DNA of 7,521 nucleotides from Streptomyces sp. NRRL WC-3549 (GTDB lineage: Bacteria; Actinomycetota; Actinomycetes; Streptomycetales; Streptomycetaceae): contig NZ_KL585395.1 in the NCBI RefSeq assembly GCF_000721935.1, positions 30,805-38,325 of the forward strand, written 5' to 3'. Made by a program: the position numbers and the translations under genes. The notes beneath the pieces were generated by a model. The model searched no databases and was not told the DNA's origin. It worked only from the letters and a program-made list of their open reading frames with translations. Below are positions 1 through 5,791 of the stretch, in pieces. Positions within the stretch are counted from its first letter, which is position 1; the number at the start of each line of letters is the position of its first letter.

Positions 1-621
1 CTCGACGAGCTGTACCGCTGGGTGGAGGCCGGTGCCCTGCGGACCGCCGACTGGTACCTGCACGACCGGGTCCGCAAGCGGCGCCTGGCCCGCCTGCTGC
101 GCCTCGGTACGGCGGTCGGTGTCGTCGCGGGCGCCGCCCTCCCGCTGCTGGACCTGACCGGGGAGCTGCACGGCTCGGCCGGCTGGGGCTATCTGTCGCT
201 GCTGCTGGGCGCCGCGTGCATGGCGTGCGACCGGTACTTCGGCTTCACCTCCGGCTGGATAAGGAATCTCGCGACGGCTCAGGCCGTGCAGCGACGCCTC
301 CAGGTACTCCAGTTCGACTGGTCCTCGGAGTCCGTACGGGAGGTGCTCGGCCCGACCGAGGGCACGGCCAGCGAGGCCGCGGAGCGGTGCCTGGGGGTGC
401 TGCGGAGGTTCTCCGAGGACGTCACCGAGCTCGTCCGCATGGAGACGGCGGACTGGATGGTGGAGTTCCGGGCCGGTCCGGCGCCCATGGGGGTGCAGTC
501 GCTGGTGTCGGGGGCGGTCGGCGGCCGGCCGGAGCAGGGCGCGCACCCCGGCCGCCTCACCATGCCCGCGGCGGTCCGGCCGAACATGCCGCGCCAGCGG
601 CCTCCGGAGCCGCCCCGGTAG
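1..621 (+). CDS. SLATT-like two-TM membrane protein, 5' end cut by the window edge
   Basis: The frame is open from the first base, so the true start probably lies off the left edge; an internal GTG at 22 has no ribosome binding site in front of it. The visible part is 206 residues. An N-terminal amphipathic stretch with an ADWYL motif (about residues 16-20) and a basic patch (RVRKRR, 23-28) leads into two hydrophobic segments, about 35-53 and 62-78. A long cytosolic helical region follows (about 88-157, with TAQAVQRRLQVLQFDW and a repeated ADWMVEF-like motif), then a low-complexity Pro/Arg tail. This order (DWY motif, two TMs, long helix) matches the SLATT family, predicted two-TM effectors often found with nucleotide-sensing defence modules (established knowledge). 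Whether this copy is a defence effector or a solitary housekeeping protein cannot be told, because its upstream neighbours are missing. The family call rests on motif recognition only. Confidence 0.72.
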   Translation, partial: LDELYRWVEAGALRTADWYLHDRVRKRRLARLLRLGTAVGVVAGAALPLLDLTGELHGSAGWGYLSLLLGAACMACDRYFGFTSGWIRNLATAQAVQRRLQVLQFDWSSESVREVLGPTEGTASEAAERCLGVLRRFSEDVTELVRMETADWMVEFRAGPAPMGVQSLVSGAVGGRPEQGAHPGRLTMPAAVRPNMPRQRPPEPPR

Positions 622-644
622 ATCCCTGGATCTGCCGGGGCGGC
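609..644. terminator. Long near-perfect inverted repeat, likely bidirectional terminator
   Basis: Bases 609-625 pair with 628-644. The outer arm GCCGCCCCGG (609-618) is the exact reverse complement of 635-644, TA (619-620) faces TG (633-634) with one T:G wobble, and GATCC (621-625) pairs with GGATC (628-632) across a CT loop. That is about 17 bp of stem, or 16 bp with a relaxed 4-nt tip. It includes the TAG stop of the SLATT gene (619-621) and lies 12 bp from the stop of the convergent gene at 657. There is no T-tract, as is common for actinomycete terminators. Position between two convergent stops makes termination in both directions the natural reading. Confidence 0.75.
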
Positions 645-656
645 CCCCGGAGCCGG

Positions 657-1307
657 TCAGCTGAAGACGATCATGGAGCCCTGGGCGAGGCTCCGGGTGG
701 CCGCGGCGTGCAGCCCCAGCCAGACGTGGCGCTCGCGGGCGAAGGGGCTGTCGTCGGGCAGGAGCGGCCCGGCCGGCTCTTCGAGCGTGGTCGGGCCGAT
801 GGGCGGGAGGGGCGCGGCCGGCGGGTTGGCCGGGTCGATGCCGATGGACGGGGCGACGGCCTCCAGCTCGCGCAGCAGCCCGTGGGAGGACCCCAGCGGA
901 CCGCCGCCCGCCAGCAACTCGTCGTCGCAGAGCGGGGCGGGGAAGTCCACCGGGACGTACGCCCCCGCGTGGTCGTAGTGCCACACCAGGTGGGAGCCCT
1001 GGGCGGCCTGCTCGAACATCTCCAGCACCTGCTCGTAGTCCCCGCCCAGCTCGTCGACCGGGGTGACGGCGAGCCCGCTCAGCTGGAGCAGGTGGGCGCG
1101 GCGCAGGAAGTGCAGCGCGTCGTAGTCGAAGCCGGCGACCGGGGCGACGTCCCCGGTGAGTCCCGGCATGTAGGCGTAGACGGGGACGGGGGGCAGCCCC
1201 GCCTCGCCCAGCGCCTTGTCGAAGACGGCGATCTCTTCGGCGAAGGGGTTGTCGGGGCTGTGGCACAGCACATCGACGAGGGGGACCAGCCACAGGTCAC
1301 AGGCCAC
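657..1307 (-). CDS. Unrecognised 216-residue cytosolic protein
   Basis: I do not recognise a characterised family. The start is set at GTG 1305-1307 because a GGAGAG Shine-Dalgarno (1317-1322) sits 9 nt upstream; the frame is open further upstream but lacks a comparable site and reads as low-complexity. The protein begins MACDLWLVPLVDVLCH and ends SLAQGSMIVFS. Distinctive stretches are HSPDNPF (16-22), YMPGL (46-50), GFDYDALHFLRRAHLL (59-74), HLVWHYDHAGAYVPVDFP (107-124, rich in His, Tyr and Asp), GGGPLGSSHGLL (134-145) and RERHVWLGLHAAATRS (191-206). Residues 158-188 are Pro-rich and probably a linker. No signal peptide or membrane segment is visible. The His/Asp clusters could bind a metal or form an active site, but this is speculation. 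It lies 148 bp downstream of the GntR gene and may be controlled by it; an inverted repeat is present in its promoter region. Confidence 0.8.
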   Translation of the reverse strand: MACDLWLVPLVDVLCHSPDNPFAEEIAVFDKALGEAGLPPVPVYAYMPGLTGDVAPVAGFDYDALHFLRRAHLLQLSGLAVTPVDELGGDYEQVLEMFEQAAQGSHLVWHYDHAGAYVPVDFPAPLCDDELLAGGGPLGSSHGLLRELEAVAPSIGIDPANPPAAPLPPIGPTTLEEPAGPLLPDDSPFARERHVWLGLHAAATRSLAQGSMIVFS

Positions 1308-1338
1308 GAAGTCTCGCTCTCCAACGGGTTCGTGCGAT

Positions 1339-1367
1339 GGTCCGGCCAGCGTAATGCGGCCCGGACC
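1339..1367. promoter_or_regulatory. Inverted repeat upstream of the 216-residue protein gene, candidate operator
   Basis: GGTCCGG (1339-1345) and CCGGACC (1361-1367) are perfect 7-bp inverted arms around a 15-bp spacer, centred about 45 bp upstream of the GTG start. The spacer carries the only AT-richer stretch of this gap (GTAATG, 1351-1356), where a promoter -10 element would be expected, so a bound regulator could block transcription. The adjacent GntR protein is the first candidate ligand. GC-rich arms of this size can also arise by chance in such DNA. Confidence 0.35.
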
Positions 1368-1412
1368 CGGCGCACAGGGCGCGGGGGGCACGGAGGCGGA
1401 AGGCGCCGCCGC

Positions 1413-1455
1413 GGACGCCGTACAGGGGCGTCCCGGGCCGTCCGGGCCGGGGACG
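1413..1455 (-). terminator. Two overlapping hairpins just after the GntR stop, candidate terminator
   Basis: Directly after the GntR stop codon, CGTCCC (1429-1434) pairs with GGGACG (1450-1455), and after one mismatch GGCC (1436-1439) pairs with GGCC (1445-1448). A second hairpin pairs GGACGCC (1413-1419) with GGCGTCC (1427-1433). The two share 1429-1433 and cannot form fully at the same time. No T-run follows. A terminator for the GntR transcript is the simplest reading. Confidence 0.4.
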
Positions 1456-2175
1456 TCAGCCCTCGCCGTGGCCCGGGTGCGGGGGGTCGTCGGCGGCCAG
1501 CCGGTCCGCCCAGCTCAGCCCGTGGGCGTAGTAGGCGTCCAGTACCGCGCGTACGGCGTCGCCGTCGGCGGTGACGAACGCCTCCACCAGCTCCGGGTGG
1601 CCGTTCCACAGCCAGTCGCGCACCCCGGCGTCCGCCCGCAGGTACGGGACGGCGAAGACCCAGGCCTGCACCCGCAGCCGGTGCAGGAAGTCGGTGAGGT
1701 ACGGGTTTCCGACGACCGCGCCCAGCTCCCGCCAGAACCGCAGGTCGTAGCCGATGAGGATGTCGAGGTCGCCGCCGCGGGCCGCGCGCGCGGCCTCCTC
1801 GGCCCGGCGGCGCACCGAGACGAGGGCGGCCTGATGGGCGGCGAGCAGCCCGTGCACCGCGCCGGCGCGGTCGAAGAGGCCCCGGAACACCGCGTCGATG
1901 ACCAGGGCGCGGGCCTCCACCATCGACCGGTAGTCGGCGACGCTGAACTCCCGGACCCTGAAGCCGCGGTGCTGGTCGGATTCGAGCAGCCCCTGCGCGG
2001 AGAGATCGAACAGCGCCTCGCGGACGGGGGTCGCGGACACCCCGTACTGCTCGGCGATCTGTTTGACGGTGAACTCCACGCGCGGCCGCAGACGCCCCGC
2101 GAGCACCTCGTCACGCAGCGCGTCGGCGATCTGCTGCCGCAGCGTACTGCGGTTCACAGCTCCCCTCGCAGGCAT
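1456..2175 (-). CDS. GntR-family transcriptional regulator, FadR/FCD subfamily
   Basis: A 239-residue DNA-binding regulator of usual FadR-subfamily length. The N-terminal winged HTH covers about 10-78: LRQQIADALRDEVLAGRL, a scaffold helix around TVKQIAEQYGVS (36-47), the recognition helix SATPVREALFDLSAQGLL (47-64), and the wing HRGFRV (69-74). The all-helical FCD ligand domain covers about 83-222 and ends with HPELVEAF (193-200) and YYAHGL (215-220). The usual D-x3-H metal motif is changed: D144 is present but the His position is W148 (DLRFWREL), while later His residues H193 and H218 remain. ATG 2173-2175 has a GGAGAGGGG ribosome binding site at 2185-2193, spaced 9 nt. The gene lies 111 bp downstream of the aminotransferase on the same strand. 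Family knowledge suggests ligand-relieved repression of neighbouring catabolic genes, perhaps with autoregulation; the ligand is unknown. Confidence 0.93.
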   Translation of the reverse strand: MPARGAVNRSTLRQQIADALRDEVLAGRLRPRVEFTVKQIAEQYGVSATPVREALFDLSAQGLLESDQHRGFRVREFSVADYRSMVEARALVIDAVFRGLFDRAGAVHGLLAAHQAALVSVRRRAEEAARAARGGDLDILIGYDLRFWRELGAVVGNPYLTDFLHRLRVQAWVFAVPYLRADAGVRDWLWNGHPELVEAFVTADGDAVRAVLDAYYAHGLSWADRLAADDPPHPGHGEG

Positions 2176-2204
2176 GATGACGTGCCCCTCTCCCGTTCTC
2201 GGCT

Positions 2205-2224
2205 CAGGTCACCTTAACGACCTG
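2205..2224. promoter_or_regulatory. Inverted repeat over the likely GntR promoter, candidate autoregulatory operator
   Basis: CAGGTC (2205-2210) and GACCTG (2219-2224) are perfect 6-bp inverted arms around an 8-bp AT-richer spacer. Read on the minus strand, the spacer region contains TAAGGT (2211-2216), which fits a TAnnnT -10 element and would put the transcript start near 2204, about 29 nt before the GntR ATG. No convincing -35 is seen. An operator lying on the -10 of a regulator's own gene is the usual plan for autorepression in this family; the binding itself is inferred. Confidence 0.5.
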
Positions 2225-2230
2225 GGCCTG

Positions 2231-2275
2231 CCCGGATCCGGGTGCGGCCCGGGGCCGCCGTCGTCCGCGGGCCGC
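2231..2275 (-). terminator. GC-rich palindromes downstream of the aminotransferase, weak terminator candidate
   Basis: After the aminotransferase stop there is a 7-bp inverted repeat, GCGGCCC (2244-2250) with GGGCCGC (2269-2275), having an 18-nt loop, followed by the perfect 12-bp palindrome CCCGGATCCGGG (2231-2242). Together they could reduce read-through from the aminotransferase into the GntR gene. There is no T-tract, and the larger loop makes the first hairpin only moderately stable. Confidence 0.35.
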
Positions 2276-2286
2276 CCCGGGAGGCG

Positions 2287-3678
2287 TCACACCGCCTCCA
2301 CGGTGTGCTCGTCGGCGACGGAGAGGGCCGCGTCCAGGGCCGCGAGACCCTCCCTCGCCTCCGCCTCGGTGATGTTGCAGGCGGGGACGACGTGCGTGCG
2401 GTTCATGTTGATGAAGGGCCACAGGCCGTTCTTCCTGCAGGCCGCCCCGAAGGCCGCCATGGGGGCGTTGGCCTCGCCCGTCGCGTTGTACGGGACCAGG
2501 GGTTCGCGGGTCTCCCGGTCCCGGACCAGCTCCAGCGCCCAGAACGCCCCCAGGCCGCGGACCTCGCCGACCGACGGGTGGCGCCCGGCGATCTCGCGCA
2601 GGCCGGGGCCGAGGACGTGCTCGCCCAGGTGCGCGGCGCTCTCCACGGTCTTCTCGTCCTCCATGACGCCGAGCGTGGCCACGGCCGCCGCACAGGCCAG
2701 CGGATGTCCGGAGTAGGTGAGCCCGCCGGGGTAGGGGCGGGTCTCGAAGGTGGCGGCGATCTCCGCCCCGATGGCGACCCCGCCGAGCGGCACGTAACCG
2801 GAGTTGACGCCCTTCGCGAACGTCATCAGGTCCGGTACGACACCGTGGTGGTCGGCGGCGAACCACGCGCCGGTCCGCCCGAAGCCGGCCATCACCTCGT
2901 CGAGGACGAAGACGATCCCGTACCGGTCGCAGATCTCACGCACACCCGCGAGGTAACCGGTCGGCGGGGGCATGATGCCCGCCGTGCCCGGGATCGTCTC
3001 CAGGATGACGGCGGCGACCGTCGACGGCCCCTCGAACGCGAGGGTGTCCTCCAGGTGCTGGAGCGCGCGGGCGCACTCCTCGGCCTCGGTGGAGGCGTAG
3101 AAGGGCGAGCGGTAGAGGAACGGCGCCCAGAAGCGGACGACCCCCGCCGAGCCGGTGTCGGAGGCCCAGCGGCGCGGGTCCCCGGTGAGGTTGATCGCGG
3201 TGGAGGTGGCGCCGTGGTACGAGCGGTAGGCGGAGAGCACCTTCGTGCGCCCGGTGTGCACACGGGCCATCCGGACGGCGTGCTCGACCGCCTCGGCACC
3301 ACCGTTGGTGAAGAAGATCTTGTCCAGGTCGCCCGGGGTGCGCGCGGCGATCAGACGGGCGGCCTCGGAACGCGCCTCGACGGCGAACGCGGGCGCGAAG
3401 GTGGTGAGCCGGCCGGCCTGTTCCTGGATCGCGGCGACCACCACGGGGTGCTGGTAGCCGATGTTGGTGAAGACGAGGCCGCTGGTGAAGTCCAGGTACC
3501 GGTTGCCGTCGTAGTCCCAGAAGTACGCGCCCTCCGCGCCGGCGACGGCGAGCGGGTCGATCAGGCCCTGGGCGGACCAGGAGTGGAAGACGTGCGCGCG
3601 GTCGGCGGCCTTGACGGCGGCTCCGGCGGCGGGATCGGCGTACGGGGCACGGGACGGGCGAGGATCACGAGGGGTCAT
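2287..3678 (-). CDS. Class III PLP-dependent aminotransferase (omega-amino acid type)
   Basis: A complete 463-residue enzyme of normal length for fold-type I, class III aminotransferases. Visible motifs are the N-terminal YFWDYDGNRYLDFTSGL (52-68), the PLP-phosphate binding TNGGAEAVEHAVRMAR (124-139), the ring-stacking SYHG (153-156), the pyridine-nitrogen Asp in FVLDEVMAGFGRTG (D260) and the Schiff-base Lys in MTFAKGVNSGYVPLGG (K289), then GGLTYSGHPLACAAA (318-332). All key residues are present, so it should be active. It would move an amino group from an omega-amino acid (for example GABA, beta-alanine, taurine or a polyamine product) to pyruvate or 2-oxoglutarate in the cytosol; the substrate cannot be read from sequence. 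ATG 3676-3678 lacks a Shine-Dalgarno but has a -10-like TACGCT at 3685-3690, which suggests a leaderless mRNA. The frame extends upstream, but that part reads as low-complexity shadow. The GntR gene next door is its likely regulator. Confidence 0.95.
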   Translation of the reverse strand: MTPRDPRPSRAPYADPAAGAAVKAADRAHVFHSWSAQGLIDPLAVAGAEGAYFWDYDGNRYLDFTSGLVFTNIGYQHPVVVAAIQEQAGRLTTFAPAFAVEARSEAARLIAARTPGDLDKIFFTNGGAEAVEHAVRMARVHTGRTKVLSAYRSYHGATSTAINLTGDPRRWASDTGSAGVVRFWAPFLYRSPFYASTEAEECARALQHLEDTLAFEGPSTVAAVILETIPGTAGIMPPPTGYLAGVREICDRYGIVFVLDEVMAGFGRTGAWFAADHHGVVPDLMTFAKGVNSGYVPLGGVAIGAEIAATFETRPYPGGLTYSGHPLACAAAVATLGVMEDEKTVESAAHLGEHVLGPGLREIAGRHPSVGEVRGLGAFWALELVRDRETREPLVPYNATGEANAPMAAFGAACRKNGLWPFINMNRTHVVPACNITEAEAREGLAALDAALSVADEHTVEAV

Positions 3679-3684
3679 ACGGCG

Positions 3685-3690
3685 AGCGTA
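3685..3690 (-). promoter_or_regulatory. Candidate -10 element giving a leaderless aminotransferase mRNA
   Basis: On the minus strand TACGCT fits TAnnnT and ends 6 nt before the A of the ATG, so transcription would start at or within a base or two of the start codon. The bases between it and about 3705 contain no GGAGG-like ribosome binding site, which fits leaderless translation, common in Streptomyces. The region 17-18 bp upstream (GGAGTT on the minus strand) is a poor -35. Confidence 0.4.
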
Positions 3691-3793
3691 GGCGGGCGGG
3701 GCGGTGGAACTCCATGGCCACCGCGTACGGGCTGGTGGCGTGGTCCGGCAGGGCACCGGGCCCGCCGCGCCCCGTCCCGGGCGGCGGCAGGCA

Positions 3794-3831
3794 GTCCGGG
3801 GCTGGGGGGCCGTCCGGGGCGCCGCTATTCT
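3794..3831 (+). promoter_or_regulatory. Candidate kinase promoter with two 9-bp direct repeats
   Basis: TATTCT (3826-3831) is a good -10 candidate about 46 bp before the kinase ATG. Just upstream, GTCCGGGGC occurs twice, at 3794-3802 and 3812-3820, with an 18-bp period. The repeats occupy the -35 area and no consensus TTGACA is present at the expected distance, so the promoter may need an activator or an alternative sigma factor. The rest of the 199-bp divergent region (3679-3877) holds nothing else I can name. Confidence 0.4.
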
Positions 3832-3877
3832 CGGAGCGCGGCCGTCCTCCACGGCCGTACGGGGGAGGAGGCGCACC

Positions 3878-5770
3878 ATGGAGAAGCTGAGCTCCGGCGA
3901 TCCGCAACGCATCGGCCGGTACCGCCTGTTGGGGCGTCTCGGCGCGGGCGGGATGGGCCAGGTGTTCCTGGCCCGGTCGGACCGGGGCCGTACGGTCGCC
4001 CTCAAGCTGGTCCGCCCCGAGCTGGCGGAGCAGCAGCAGTTCCGCGACCGCTTCCGGGCGGAGGTGCGGGCGGCCCACCGGGTGGGCGGTGCCTGGACCG
4101 CTCCCGTGCTGGACGCGGACACCGAGGCGGCGGTGCCGTGGGTGGCCACCGGTTACGTCGCGGGCCCCTCGCTCCACCGGATCGTCTCCGGGCGCCCGGG
4201 AGCCCCGGCGGCCGCTTCGGAAGCGTACGGTCCACTCCCCGAACGCTCCGTCCGGATACTGGGATCCGGGCTGGCCCGGGCCCTCCGGGACATCCACCGC
4301 GCCGGGATCGTCCACCGCGACCTCAAGCCCTCGAACGTGCTGGTCACGATCGACGGCCCCCGGGTCATCGACTTCGGTATCGCCCGGGCGCTGGACACCG
4401 CCACGGCGGGCGGCCTCACCCGTACCGGCGCGCTGATCGGCTCCCCCGGGTTCATGTCGCCCGAGCAGGTGCGCGGTGAGCGGGTGACGGCCGCGTGCGA
4501 CGTGTTCTGCCTCGGCTCGGTCCTCACGTACGCGGCCACCGGGCGGATGCCGTTCGGCATGGCGGACAGCGCGGCGCACGCGCTGATGTTCCGCATCGCG
4601 CAGGAGGACCCGGACCTCACCGGCATACCGGGGGACCTCGCCGGACTGATCCGGGACTGCCTGGCCAAGGAGCCCTCCGAGCGCCCGGCCACGGACACCG
4701 TGCTGGAACGGCTGGGCGAGACGGAGACGGCCGAGCCCTGGCTCCCCGGGGCACTGATCGCCCAGCTCGGCCGGCACGCGGTCGGCCTGCTCGACGCCGA
4801 GGACCCGCGGGAACCGGACGACCCGGACGGCCCGGACGGCCTGCGGACGCGTCAGGAGACGCGGGAGGAACCGCCGGAGGCGCCGGGGGCGCACACCGGC
4901 CCCTCCGCCCCGCGGGCACCACAGGCCACGGCCCCCGGTCCCGTACCGCCCGCCGGTCCCCCCGCAGCGTTCCCGCCCGTCGGCCCTCCGGCGGCACCGC
5001 AAGGGGCGGGAGCCCCGCCCCCGGGGCCCGTGGGCCCGCCCCCGGGGCAGCCTCCCGGCGCCGTCCACCCGCCGCCCGCCCCGGCCGGCCCGGCCGCGCC
5101 GCCCCCTCCGTACGGTTTCCCCTCGCCGCCGGTCCCGGCGTACGCCCACACACCTCCGTACCGTCCGTCCGCGCCGCCCCGGCCCGTACCGGAGCGCCGT
5201 CGTACGGTGCCGGCCGTCGCGCTGGCCGTGGTGGCGGTGCTCGTCGCCGTCGGGGCGGGCTGGACGGTCTACAGCTTCATGGACGGCGGTGACCACCGCA
5301 CGACCGCCTCCCCGCCCCCCTCCCCCACGAACTCCCCGTCCGGCGGGGCCTCCCCGGGCCCCTCCACCGGCCCGTCGGCGGACGCCTCCACCGACGGGCA
5401 GAACGGCGACGGGTCCCTCCCCGCCGGTTATCCGGGTACCTGGTCCGGCTCCGTCGAAGGCGGCGCCGGGCAGTCCACCCGCCGGCTCGTGATCCAGCAG
5501 GGCGGCGTCGGCGACACGGTCCTGTCCCTCACCGCCGAGGGGCCGCTGGACACGGGCGGCTCCTACCACTGCGTGTTCCGGGCGGAGTTGCAGAGCGAGC
5601 CCGGCTCCGGCTCCCCGGTCCGCATCGGGCCCTCCCGCGTCGTGACCGCTGAACCGGCCTCGTCGTGCACCCCCGGCAAACCGACCGTCCTGACCCTGCT
5701 GCCCGACGGCAGCCTGCGGCGGGAGATCCCGGAGACCGGCGAGAGCCTGACGTACACGCGCGCGGACTGA
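3878..5770 (+). CDS. Transmembrane Ser/Thr protein kinase (PknB-like catalytic domain)
   Basis: A complete 630-residue receptor-type kinase. ATG 3878 has a strong GGGGGAGGAG ribosome binding site at 3861-3870, spaced 7 nt. The kinase domain spans about 15-280: Gly-rich loop GAGGMGQV (22-29), ATP lysine in VALKLV (K43), helix-C Glu E62, catalytic loop HRDLKPSN (146-153, D148), DFG (165-167), activation loop with T181, T183 and S189 as possible phosphosites, and SPE in place of APE (194-196). All catalytic residues are present. A Pro/Gly/Ala-rich cytosolic linker (about 331-438) is followed by ERRR and one TM helix (about 444-464), then a Ser/Thr/Pro/Gly stalk (471-513) and a beta-rich-looking extracytoplasmic domain (about 514-630) with two cysteines (C565, C597) that could form a disulfide. 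It has no PASTA repeats, so it is not the cell-wall PknB itself. It probably phosphorylates cytosolic proteins in response to an unknown envelope signal. It is divergent from the aminotransferase and looks monocistronic. Confidence 0.95.
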   Translation: MEKLSSGDPQRIGRYRLLGRLGAGGMGQVFLARSDRGRTVALKLVRPELAEQQQFRDRFRAEVRAAHRVGGAWTAPVLDADTEAAVPWVATGYVAGPSLHRIVSGRPGAPAAASEAYGPLPERSVRILGSGLARALRDIHRAGIVHRDLKPSNVLVTIDGPRVIDFGIARALDTATAGGLTRTGALIGSPGFMSPEQVRGERVTAACDVFCLGSVLTYAATGRMPFGMADSAAHALMFRIAQEDPDLTGIPGDLAGLIRDCLAKEPSERPATDTVLERLGETETAEPWLPGALIAQLGRHAVGLLDAEDPREPDDPDGPDGLRTRQETREEPPEAPGAHTGPSAPRAPQATAPGPVPPAGPPAAFPPVGPPAAPQGAGAPPPGPVGPPPGQPPGAVHPPPAPAGPAAPPPPYGFPSPPVPAYAHTPPYRPSAPPRPVPERRRTVPAVALAVVAVLVAVGAGWTVYSFMDGGDHRTTASPPPSPTNSPSGGASPGPSTGPSADASTDGQNGDGSLPAGYPGTWSGSVEGGAGQSTRRLVIQQGGVGDTVLSLTAEGPLDTGGSYHCVFRAELQSEPGSGSPVRIGPSRVVTAEPASSCTPGKPTVLTLLPDGSLRREIPETGESLTYTRAD

Positions 5771-5791
5771 CCGCCCCCGGCCCCTCCCGGC

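Noticed and set aside
216..1574. 452-codon plus-strand open frame across the first intergenic region
   Set aside because: It crosses a strong terminator and two real genes, and its product is low-complexity.
3704..3877. Upstream extension of the kinase start
   Set aside because: The extra 58 codons are low-complexity and would include the -10 candidate. The ATG at 3878 has a near-ideal ribosome binding site and the next residues match the usual kinase N-terminus.
2242..4479. 745-codon plus-strand open frame
   Set aside because: It runs antisense through the aminotransferase and then out of frame over the kinase 5' end. Its product is Arg/Gly/Pro-rich low complexity with no motif, as expected for a shadow frame in GC-rich DNA.
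4867..5200. Repeat array in the kinase linker
   Set aside because: The CCG/GCC-rich sequence simply encodes the Pro/Gly/Ala linker. There is no fixed repeat unit, so it is not a tandem repeat or CRISPR array.
3665..5569. 634-codon minus-strand open frame opposite the kinase
   Set aside because: The composition is a low-complexity Arg/Gly mixture, and the opposite frame encodes an unmistakable complete kinase.
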